From Asparagus officinalis (taxonomy: Eukaryota; Streptophyta; Magnoliopsida; Asparagales; Asparagaceae): a stretch of DNA of 64,000 nt. The stretch is taken from the NCBI RefSeq assembly GCF_001876935.1, contig NC_033798.1:77432823-77496822 (forward strand). Direction: 5' to 3'. Made by a program: the position numbers and the translations under genes. Positions 11,418 through 20,500 of this stretch are shown piece after piece. The notes under the pieces were generated by a model that saw only the letters and a program-made list of their open reading frames with translations, was not told where the DNA came from and did no database searches. Within the stretch, counting starts at the first letter, position 1. Each line of letters opens with the position of its first letter.

Positions 11418-13145
11418 TTCTTTGATTTTTTTCGACGCCATTTCGGACTTTGGTTTCCATACTTGGCGTAGTTTTGGTGGCTTCTTGGTCACCTCTTCCT
11501 GCTTTAACTTTTGCGCTTCGTGCACGAGGATCCGTGCGTGCGCAATCAAGGCACGACGCTTCTGAATACACTCCTCGAGGGTTGAGCGGGTCCGTTTAAC
11601 TTGGATCCATTCACTCGCTGCTGGTTTGGAGGAGAGGGTATATGTTTGCTACTGGGGCACTCGGTTCTTTCTGAGTTTCAGATCCGCCTCATAGCAGATC
11701 CCGTCAACAGGCTCCAAAGCCTTAGCAAGTTAGCGCGCAAGTCGTTGGCGCTGTCTTTGGCGTGCCCTCTTTGCTAAAGTTGGCGCGGCTACAGCGGTTA
11801 TCTCCTTGATTGAGGAGGAGTCCAGATCTGTAGATCCGGCTTCGCGCGGCTACAGCGGTTATCTCCTTGATTGAGGAGGAGTCCAGATCTGTAGATCCGG
11901 CTTCGTTGGAGGATGAAGGGGTGTTGTAAGGTGCAGCTACCGCAGCAACGGGGGCTTTGATCTTCCTGCGCTTGCGAGGGACAGAGGATCTGGAGGAGGA
12001 CGACGACAGATACTCCTCGAACTTCAGTTGGTCGAATTCATACTCAACCACTTCTTCAACCGGGATCTGGATCCGTGGTTGCGGCACGATAGCTTCGGCA
12101 GTGAAGCTATTGGCTCCCACTGTGTTCGCCAGCTTGTTTGGGTCAAAAGTTGATGTTTTCATTATCATCGAATCTATTACAACTTTGGTCATTACAATAA
12201 ACTCAAATGAAAAGAAAAGTTGATCTTTTTATAAGATCTCCTTTATACAATGAAAATAAAGATTAGAACTCTTGTCAAACAGCGCAACGAACGTTTATCA
12301 CCCGATGCTTGCGTGGGAACTTTGCCTGTGTCGGGGACGTTAATATCCATGGACCGTTGCGGATCAGATCCGGTTGACAGATTGGTGATCAAAGCCCTTA
12401 CTTCACGAAGGAAGTAATCACTGCAGCGATGATCTCGACCAAGCGAGATCACGGCTCTTCTCGAGATTTAAGACCAAGCTTAAATCCGGAGGAATAGGGG
12501 CCTCGGATCTCTCGAATTCCACTCTTTATGCACAGGAGATCACCAAGATCCGCTAACCCTTGTTGTAAATTCGTGGCTCTGCACTTGAGAAACCAATAGC
12601 ACCTCACCCTCTTGATCTCCCCCCTAAAATAGAGGCCTTTGGCTCATATTTATAGGCATCGGATGCGGTTATTTGGATGAGACTGGTGGATTTCTCTGTA
12701 TCTTCAGTTAACAACTGTACAACCACAATATCAGATCAGTTAGAACGCCCAGGAACACTCAAATCCCAAAATAATCCGTCAAAGAACCGAAAAAACCGAA
12801 TTTTAGCCAAACTTCGGTGATTTGGCTTTGGGCCGAACCACTGGTTCGACCGAGTCGTTTTGATGTGACTCGGCCGCCAGCGACTTTTATTGGTTTTCCG
12901 GGTTTTGACTTGTTCCGTCGTTACGCGTATTTCGTTGAACTGTAAGCTTCCTCGATTCACTTTGCGTGTTTTGTAAATGCGTGAATCGCTTGACGGTGGA
13001 TGGTGAGTGTACGGGTTACTTGACGGTGGCTGATGAATATGCGGACCACTCGAATAAACCTTCTCGACTTGGATGATGACATTTATCGCCACCTCTTCAT
13101 CTCGAGCCATATTCGGGAACATACAGGCTTTTTTAGACGCCTACA
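11418..13145 (-). mobile_element. gypsy-like fragment nested in the MULE (LTR C and leader)
   Basis: On the - strand it starts TGTAGGCGTC at 13145, like LTR fragments A and B. A TATA-like TATAAATATGAG is read on the - strand at 12641-12657. After the presumed LTR comes GCGAACACAGTGGGAGCC (about 12113-12130), matching the fragment at 1.66 kb, and then a 156-codon - strand frame at 11722-12192. That frame has Ser-rich and Lys/Arg-rich stretches (LSSSSSRSS, PRKRRKIK) and may be the start of gag; no known domain is visible. The fragment splits the MULE transposase. Its inner LTR border and target duplication are not resolved. Confidence 0.55.
11783..11904. repeat. 61-bp perfect tandem duplication
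   Basis: The unit starting GCGCGGCTACAGCGGTTATC occurs at 11783 and again at 11844, with no difference that I see. As 61 is not a multiple of three, the - strand frame reads the second pass in a different phase. This makes the tail of the gag-like frame a frameshifted echo of itself. Confidence 0.9.
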
Positions 13146-13239
13146 TACACTACCTTAATATGTTCATGCGATCAAAAGAAGCAATCCTGGATCTGAATAC
13201 AAACTCATAACCAAAGAGATCAATCCGGGAGTTCATCAA

Positions 13240-14340
13240 TTCACCTCTGTATTTTGGGTATTTGGTCCTTCAATCGAGGGATTTAAATTTTGTCGGTCTA
13301 TTCTTAGCATTGATGATACCCACTTATATGGTAAATATAAGGGTGTATTGCTTGTTGCTACAGGAGTAGATGTAGATGGTAGTTTATTTCCTTTGCCCTT
13401 CACTGTTGTGAATGTTAAGAACAGTAAAAATTAGGAGTGGTTTTTTCTTACATTCAATTATATATTTTTAATGTGTTACCTCCTAGAAAAATTACTTTTA
13501 TATCCGATAGAATGAAAGATATTCCAAAAGCATTGTACAGGAGATTTGGCTCTCGTCACCATCACTGCTATTGCTTACGACACATAGAGCTAATTTTAAA
13601 AAGAGTTTTGGTCAGATACATTTACAAAACCTTCTTTGGCAAGTGGGTTGTACACCCGAAACATGTGTGTATGATCGGATACGGGATCAAAACAAGGTAA
13701 CATCTCAAGCAACACATGACTGGATTGAGAGTAGTTTAGGAAATGAATATGTCGACCAGTGGGCACTAAGTAAAGATGGAGGGAATCAGTTTTGCATGAT
13801 GACAACTAATTGTTCTGAAACCTTCAACGAGGTACTTAAGGGGGCTCGAGCAATGCTCATACAAGCGTTGGTTACGAGGATATTTTATAGACTCAATCAC
13901 TATTTTGTCAAGCGGCGAGAGGATGGAGCAAAGTGGGTGACATTATTAACACCAAAAAATAAAGAAATTGTAGGAGCTCGTGTCAAGCAGGCGAGATCAA
14001 CGAAAATTGTTAAAGTTACTATAGATGAATGGTAGGTTACAGACAAACACAGTTATAATTACACCGTCAATTTTCGAGGGACACAATGCACATGCACTTG
14101 TAACATACCAAAATTGTAAAAAATATCATGTCCACAGTTATAGCGGTTACGTCCAAGCAATTTGGGGGTGCAAATATTTCGTTTACACATACGCTTCTGA
14201 GTGGTATCAATCAAGCCACTATAGAGATTTTTACAAGCAGTGTTTCCATCCTATTGTAGATAGTTGTTACTGGCCATCCTATAACGGGCCGCATGTGTTA
14301 CCTCCTGAATATAAGAGACAAGTCGGACGTTCATGATCGG
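13240..14340 (+). pseudogene. MULE (MURA-type) transposase core, decayed
   Basis: Catalytic region of a Mutator transposase. VFWVFGPSIEGFKFCR and then SIDDTHLYGKYKGVLL (13246-13345) contain the first Asp of the DDE triad. A TAG stop lies near 13433. FISDRMKDI (about 13497) holds the second Asp, CYCLRHIE (13568) is the usual C/H motif after it, and NCSETFNEVLKGARA (from 13810) with FYRLNHYFVKRR is typical of the family. The SWIM zinc finger near 14085-14130 starts CTCTCNIPKL but is then cut by stop codons in the same frame. The frames change at about 13435, 13570 and 14030. The N-terminal part is separated by the nested gypsy fragment. Not functional as it stands. Confidence 0.85.
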
Positions 14341-14595
14341 TATGCATAAAAGGTACAATGAATGAAGGGTAGGAAGGGGCTCCAAAAAAATAGGTGTGGA
14401 TATTACAGACAACCGAGCCATAATAGATCTCATTGTCCTACCAATCCAAATAGATAGCAATTAACGAGTACAATTTATTTAATTTATAATTTTATTCTAC
14501 TTCCTTTATAAGTCAATGCTTATATATGAAATCTGTAATTTTATTCAACTTCTAATTTAGCATACGTCATAATACTAACACATTTTATCATCATA
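14341..14595 (+). other. spacer between transposase and PMD remnant
   Basis: AT-rich, about 250 bases with no reading frame of note; probably 3' sequence of the transposase and an intron of the next unit. Confidence 0.3.
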
Positions 14596-16680
14596 TGTGT
14601 AGATATTTACAGTATGGAGGCAGGTCCATTGACTTATGAGGTCTTTTATGATCAAGATCAACACCCATCCGCGAAGATAGACTCTGGGGAGGTAAATTAT
14701 ATTTTTATCATTTTTAATCATATCAAATTTTCAATGTTGTTGATTGTTACTGAACATTTGCACTGTTTAATATATGCAGGCCCCGAGTATTATTATTGTT
14801 GATCATACTCGTGCACATTCGAGCTGGAATTTTACGCATCCATAGGTCCAATATTATGTTCGTCAAACATGCTTTTTGAGTGTTCACAAATTAAATGAGT
14901 AAGACTTGATTGGGCTCTCTTGATGGCATTGATTGAATGACGGAGGCCCGCGACAAATACATTCCACCCAAAGAGAGTCGACGATTACATTGCAGGATGT
15001 TAGGGTTTTACTTGGCCTCAGAGTGGATGGAGATGTTGTTTACGGGTACAGATGACTTCAACTGGGTAGGGGTGTGTGAACAATTGTTGGGTCAAGCTCC
15101 TACTATAAAGGGTGGTAAGATCAAGCTCAAATGGTTAAGAAATAATTATATGAATGTAGCGATCGATGCGACTGATGAGATCATCAAGAGCTATGCCCGT
15201 GCATATATACTTCATATGATCGATACTGTTCTATTTTCGGATTCCACTAAGGATTCAGTACATGTGAGATTGTTGCCACTTCTTGATGATCTTGAGGAGT
15301 GTGGAAAGTTATCCTGGGAGAGTGCAGTGTTAGCTTATCTGTATAGAGAGATGACAAAAGTGGTACTCGTACAAAATAAAGAATTCAATGGTTGCCTCAC
15401 TTTGCTGTAGATAGGATCATGGGAGCGATTACATTTGGGAACACCAGATTTGAGGGAGACCCACGCTCTCGATGGCTAGATTCCGTTGGGATGCAGGTAT
15501 TACTAAGTTATTTTGTAATAGATATGATTACATTTAATTTTATAGATTTATGTCAATACATACTAACCTATTGTATATAAAATAGATGGAATGTTTCCAG
15601 AGCATGACAAACCTCCCCAAAGGGCCAAGATAACTTCTACAGGAACGAGCTTGATCAAATGGAGGATGAATATGTATAAAATCATAATATCTAAATATAT
15701 TTAATCAATACATCATTTGTTACTAATATGTAAATTTACTTAATCTTCTTTATAGGTCAAGTGGATGCCCTATGAACTGGCTTTGGAGTCACTACCAAAT
15801 ATTTATAAGGAAGGTGAATATATATGGCGTGCTCGAGTCCTTATTAATGTTTTGAGATTGTCGAAATGCACGTGCCTGACTGTGTGCTCCGACAATTTAG
15901 ATTAAAGGAATATATTTCAAATCCTGTAGAAAGAATAGAGTGAAATTCCAGAAAAGGAGCACATCATGCAAATTGGGAGCTAATTCGACATGCTTTCATT
16001 TAGAATTGGGAGTTGAAGGAGGAGGTTGTAGTGATGGAGAGGGCTGACGCACCTAACCTAGGTGTGTACTTATGGTGGTATTGGGGGATTACTCGACGAT
16101 TGGTATTTCGGGAGAACAAAGCACCCAATGAGTACATACCGAGAGGTCTAGTTGAGAGAGTTGATAAGTGTATAGGCAAAATATACAATTATTTTGTGAT
16201 TATTATTTTATTATCATCCACTTGCTAATAACCCTCTTTCACTTTTATCTTATATGTACAAGAACTCGATAATGTTGCTTCTATTACACATGATGCATTG
16301 AGAACAACTACTGATCCAGGGGCGAGGAACACGTTCCTTCGCATCATCAAGAAGATTTAGTCCGCTCTTAGGAGGACGCGTAATGCGAATTGTGATGGAC
16401 GTAAGGAACGTCTCATAGGGTACGTGCGTCGTCGGGTTCGAGGACACACAGGAGCAGGCTCAAGTAGTGCACATGATGAAGTTGAAGGCTCACAGCAAGT
16501 TCAAGGCGGATGTTCGCAACAGGTTCAAGTCGACAAGGATGTCATGCGCTCACAAGTTCACACACAACCGGACGTTGAGATCATTCAAGCTTATGTTGAA
16601 GGTGAACAGGGAAGGGGGAGAGGAAGAAGAGGGAGAGGGAGAGGGAGAAGAAAGGGAGTTGTAAATATTTGTTAAATTTT
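14596..16680 (+). pseudogene. plant mobile domain (PMD, MAIN-like) gene carried by the MULE, decayed
   Basis: PMD proteins occur both in transposons and as host MAIN/MAIL proteins that act in silencing and genome stability. The best frame, 14937-15410, has KIKLKWLRNNY, then ARAYILHMIDTVLFSD, then LSWESAVLAYLYREM and a GCLTLL end, in the order expected for the domain. Further blocks are KWMPYELALESLPNIY (about 15762) and, after a frameshift, FEIVEMHVPDCVLRQF (about 15850-15900). EYIPRGLVERV is at 16130. The tail at 16610-16665 is GRGRGRRGRGRGRR, as in the remnant at 8.7 kb. At least two frame breaks and several in-frame stops show it is a pseudogene, unless some breaks are introns (GT/AG candidates exist around 15497-15585). 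Confidence 0.7.
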
Positions 16681-16960
16681 GATATACTTCATACGATGTT
16701 TACGTTTTAAATTGAATGTTCGTTTGAATGTTACGTATCTAATTGATTATGGATTTTTAGTAAGTGATTGAATGTTACGTTTGAAATTGATTATGGATTG
16801 GTATGTGTTTATTTGTGTTTGAAAAGATATGTGTTTATTTGTGTTTAAAATTGATTGTGGATTAATAAATGTGTACCAAGAGTTGGTGTTAAACTTGTGA
16901 ATTGATATGTATTAGCAAGAGTGAGATTTTTCAGTTGAGTGTGGGCTACATGATCTCTGC
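16681..16960 (+). other. AT-rich 3' part of the MULE
   Basis: Low-complexity AT-rich sequence with repeats of TTGAATGTTACGT and TGTGTTTATTTGTGTTT; no gene. Confidence 0.4.
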
Positions 16961-16962
16961 CA

Positions 16963-17184
16963 AATGGTCGGGGTTAGGAACCCCGACTATTGTGTGCCTT
17001 AGTCAATTTCCCACTTTCCCACCTTGGACTTGGCCACTCTCTGCTAAATGGTTGGGGTTGGGAACCCTGATCATTTCAAATTAGACATTTCAAAATTGTC
17101 GGGGTTAGGAATCCCGACAAATTAAGTATATGCTAAATTATAGGCGAGGTCCAAAATAGTCAGGGTTGTCAACCCTAACTATTT
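16963..17184. repeat. right subterminal palindrome array (4 units)
   Basis: Units at 16963-16989, 17045-17077, 17094-17122 and 17155-17184 with the same GTCGGGGTT/AACCCCGAC core as the left array. The first, GTCGGGGTTAGGAACCCCGAC, has a nine-base arm pair around GTTAGGAAC; others carry one to three mismatches. Confidence 0.85.
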
Positions 17185-17194
17185 AGAATCGCGA

Positions 17195-17340
17195 TTAAAA
17201 AAAATCAACACACTTTCTGGTCACGATCCTGATGTGATGAGAAAGGGGATGTGATGAGAAAGTTGATTTTCGTAATAAAGTTTGAACTAGATGGACTTTT
17301 GGGAATAAAATTAGAAATAGGATTATTTTGAAAATTTTCC
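17195..17340 (-). repeat. right terminal inverted repeat of the MULE
   Basis: Partner of 9961-10100. It contains a small internal duplication, GATGTGATGAGAAAG repeated, that the left end lacks. Confidence 0.85.
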
Positions 17341-17349
17341 CCTCAAGTA
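17341..17349. repeat. right 9-bp target duplication of the MULE
   Basis: CCTCAAGTA, identical to 9952-9960. Confidence 0.9.
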
Positions 17350-17463
17350 ACTGTGAGATCTCGAAGAAGAGAGCGGGCAAAAAAAGGAAAAAGGAAAAAG
17401 GAAAAAGAGAAAAAGCTAGCGAGAGAGGGAGATCTGAGCCCTAACTCTCGGATCTCCGATCCG
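17350..17463 (+). other. SCD1: remaining SCD1 5' leader
   Basis: Purine-rich 114 bases between the MULE target duplication and the ATG. An in-frame upstream ATG at 17353 would add 37 residues rich in Lys/Arg/Glu. Orthologues as I know them begin close to the [10 protein letters not shown] block, so the ATG at 17464 is preferred. Confidence 0.6.
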
Positions 17464-17589
17464 ATGTCATCGTCTTCTTCCCGCGTGTTCGAGTACTTCG
17501 TCGTATGCGGCCTCGGCCCCGAGATCAGATCCCTCGATGGAACCAAGGGCTACCAAGGATCCGGAGTCCTCTACATGCCCACTCTCCTC
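17464..17589 (+). CDS. SCD1: SCD1 exon 1 (start of the DENN region)
   Basis: Encodes [18 protein letters not shown] and onward to YMPTLL, the conserved N-terminus. In orthologues a Pro-rich stretch of about 20 residues follows before CVLPAGV; here it is absent. An in-frame join to exon 2 needs the weak donor GTCACT at 17590. The strong donor GTAAAA at 17597 would put exon 2 out of frame and give a stop after about 20 codons. A short deletion at the exon end is the likely cause. Confidence 0.75.
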
Positions 17590-20500
17590 GTCACTTGTAA
17601 AATGCAGATAAAACCCTCTCATTTGTACCGTCTGTTACCCTAAATTGTTCTCTCTAGCTCTGTCACCGAGGGCTACCCAGTATCTCAATGACCCAAAAAG
17701 ATCCAATCTTTTACACAAAATTCACTTCCTTTTCCATTTCAGTGCGTTCTTCCAGCAGGAGTGGAGCTCTATTCTTCGGGACTCGACCCTAATGATCCCT
17801 CCACCTACCCTCGCAGCTACCCTATTGTTCTAACGGGTAAAATCGCCATTCAGTGTAAAATTTGTATTTTTGGTGTGAATTTTGATTGTTTTTGTGTAAA
17901 TGATTGCAGAGGGAGATGGGTCCAAGATTTATGTTAGCTGCATTGCATTTAGGGATCCGGTCTGTGTGGATATTGCGGAGGCGTATAGGATACCGCCGAA
18001 TTCCTTCGCTGATAAGTGTATATGCCTTGTTTCGCGGTCGCCCAGCTTTAGGGTTTTGAGGGACGCGCTTGAGGAGCTATTCGTGCTTTGCTTTGCCCCT
18101 GCTGGCAGCAGGTAGCTTTCGTGTATTTATGGTTTTGGTTATCTGTGGTTATGAAATTGTGACATGGCTTGACGTTCGTTTAAGAAGCACTAGTTTCATT
18201 GGCTGTCATCTGCTAGTTAGTTTGTTGTTTTCGTTCACGACGATCTGGTGATTTAAAATCTACAGCACTAGTGGTAGCGCCTACTGCTAGTGTACTACGA
18301 ATACAAGTATCATCATCTGATGAGCTTAATTAAATACAATCGAGAGTGTACATTGTGCTCTGACACAAGTACATCTGAGAGCTGAGAGAGGGGGGGGGGT
18401 TCAAAATGCAATAATGTTTTCGCCTCCTATATTCTGGAGAGTGAGTACATGTTTAGCTTTGCTAGGCCTATGCCAAACCCTGTAGGTTGATATACCCCAA
18501 TACAGCTCAAGTTGTCGCTATTACCTAGGATGTTTCTTTGGAGAATTCATATGACCTATGATGATTTAGCTTTTTGGGTCTTTGAAAATTTAAGAAAATC
18601 CTTAACTGTTTTCTTAGCTGGATATATTGAAGTTGATATGGAATTGGAATGATGGATGAATGGATTGATTTTAATGTGCTTCATCTATTAAAATCTAGTC
18701 TCAAGGTGATTACGTTGTGGCCTTTTTCATGGTAAAGGTTCGAAAGTAGCTGCTTCAGCTTCAGCCACGCGAATTTTCGATATTCCTTTTTATTTCTCAT
18801 CAAACGAATGACTAGTAAAATACGCATTAGAGAAAATAATTTGAAGCTACGAAAGCCTAGTGAATTTTTCACATGGCAGTCACAATGTTGATCCTTCTTG
18901 TTAGAGACTTGGAGCGAATGCCTTGTAGTTCTTGTCTTGTGGTGTAGAGGTCCTATGTATTTTTCCTTGCTTCAACCAAATATGGACCTAGTGCCTTAGG
19001 TAATTTAATCCATGTTAATGATTTTTGTGCAATGTTGTGGGAAGTGGAATGATGAGCAAAGCGGTGAGGCACTGCTCACGCTTTTTGGGGCTTTAGCGGC
19101 AATAAATGCCACGTAAAAATGCAAATTATGACTAGAGAAGTAGGTGGAGGAGATTTAACTGGAGATGGTGATAATAAACTTTGACTGAGGACGATGATTG
19201 TGAGCTCTGATGAGGAGCACAAGAGAAGGCGATGCTTTGATGGTGATGGTGAAGCCTTGAAGGTGGAGCTTGTTGGAGGAGGATTTAGAGGCGGATTTGG
19301 ATGCGGATTTGATGGTGGGAGGCGGTGCAGTTGGTCGGGTGCGGTTTGGATGAGGCGGCTAGAGCAGGAGTTATGATCAGAGTTTCTTTTCGTCTCGAGT
19401 CGCATAAGAAAAGAGGAGGGATAGAGAAGCAAAGGGTTTTGCTTAAGAAAAGGGATAGTTACAATATAAAAACCGTATTTATTTTTTAAAGCGCTTTCAA
19501 CACTTAAAAGCGCTTTTAAGCGCTTAGCAGTGCTTTTTACGAGCTTTTTGTTGCATTTTCGAGTAGAAAGCACCACACCCACTTTTGATGAAAGCGGAGC
19601 GGTGAGACACCACTTTTCGCTTTGAAAGTGGTCAAAAGCGAGGATTTTTTCAACACTGGCTTTGTGGTACATCAAATTGAAGATTTGGATATCTAATGGG
19701 TATGTCGATACCTCTATAACATGTTGAGTTGGGCTAGTGGTACTCAACTGTAACCATCCACCAATTTTATGGATAGACCTTAGAAGACGGTGTACTTTAT
19801 GTTGTCAACAAGAGATCTATCTGTCTGCATGTTGAGGAAAATTCTTTAAACTAGATTGCTGAAGATTTAGAGAAGCTGAAGAGATTAAAGTGATGAAAAA
19901 GATAAAGAGGAACTTTGTGATTATTGAAGAGGAGTCATGACATGTCCTATAATTGCTTCTAGGTTTCAAGAAACCTTCTGCAAAATTCATAACAGAAAGT
20001 CCTAAAGTGGAGGGCTTCAAAGGTAGTCAAACTAGAGAAGAAGTTCAAGAATCAGTAGAAGCATGTCGTGTAGATGAGAAGCTTAACAAAGGATAGTTAC
20101 CTTTCGTAGTTAGCTACTATTGATATTGTTTCCAAAAATTTTATGCATCCATTCTTAAAAATTACGTGGTTAGGGGGTTCAGGATGCATGTATGTATTTA
20201 ATTTATCTTCCCCTTTCATTAGTAATATAATTTATTTAAAGCTCATGTTCACATGCGCACACAGTCTCACACACAAGCACATAACTAAACTAAGGTATTT
20301 TTAGATGTGACTCCCTAATTGCAATATTTACCTTCAAAATATAAATTTCACATTATTAGAAGAGATCTAGTACTCATAAAGTACCCAACATCAAATCAAA
20401 GTGTGCTTTACCCATGCATCAATTCGGTAAAAATTAACCAATTGCATGAAGAAATTAAAATGCTAATCCGTAACCAATTGATACTGAGAAACAACCCCAA

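Larger units (their letters stand above)
9961..17340 (+). mobile_element. 7.4-kb Mutator-like element (MULE) carrying a PMD gene
   Basis: Both ends carry a terminal inverted repeat of about 140 bp. The left end (9961-10100) and the reverse complement of the right end share ATTTTCAAAATAATC, then AATTTTATTCCC, then TTCAAACTTTATTACGAAAA, then CCAGAAAGTG. The element is bordered by an identical 9-bp duplication CCTCAAGTA. Inside, from the left: palindrome array, TATA box, CT-rich leader, N-terminal transposase remnant, nested gypsy fragment, transposase core (13.24-14.34 kb), PMD gene remnant (14.6-16.7 kb), second palindrome array. Stop codons, frameshifts and the nested insertion make it non-autonomous. 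It lies 115 bp upstream of the SCD1 start codon, presumably in the SCD1 leader or core promoter. Confidence 0.9.

Noticed and set aside
12736..13122. 128-codon - strand frame
   Set aside because: It lies in the presumed LTR of the nested gypsy fragment, upstream of its TATA box; the corresponding LTRs at 2.1 and 5.4 kb do not keep it open.
17353..17463. In-frame upstream ATG that would extend SCD1 by 37 residues
   Set aside because: The added residues are a Lys/Glu-rich low-complexity stretch not found in orthologues as I remember them; ATG at 17464 fits the conserved start.
19076..19747. 223-codon open frame on the - strand, the longest in the window
   Set aside because: Pro/Ser-rich from biased composition, no domain, lies mostly in a repeat with inverted ends inside an SCD1 intron.
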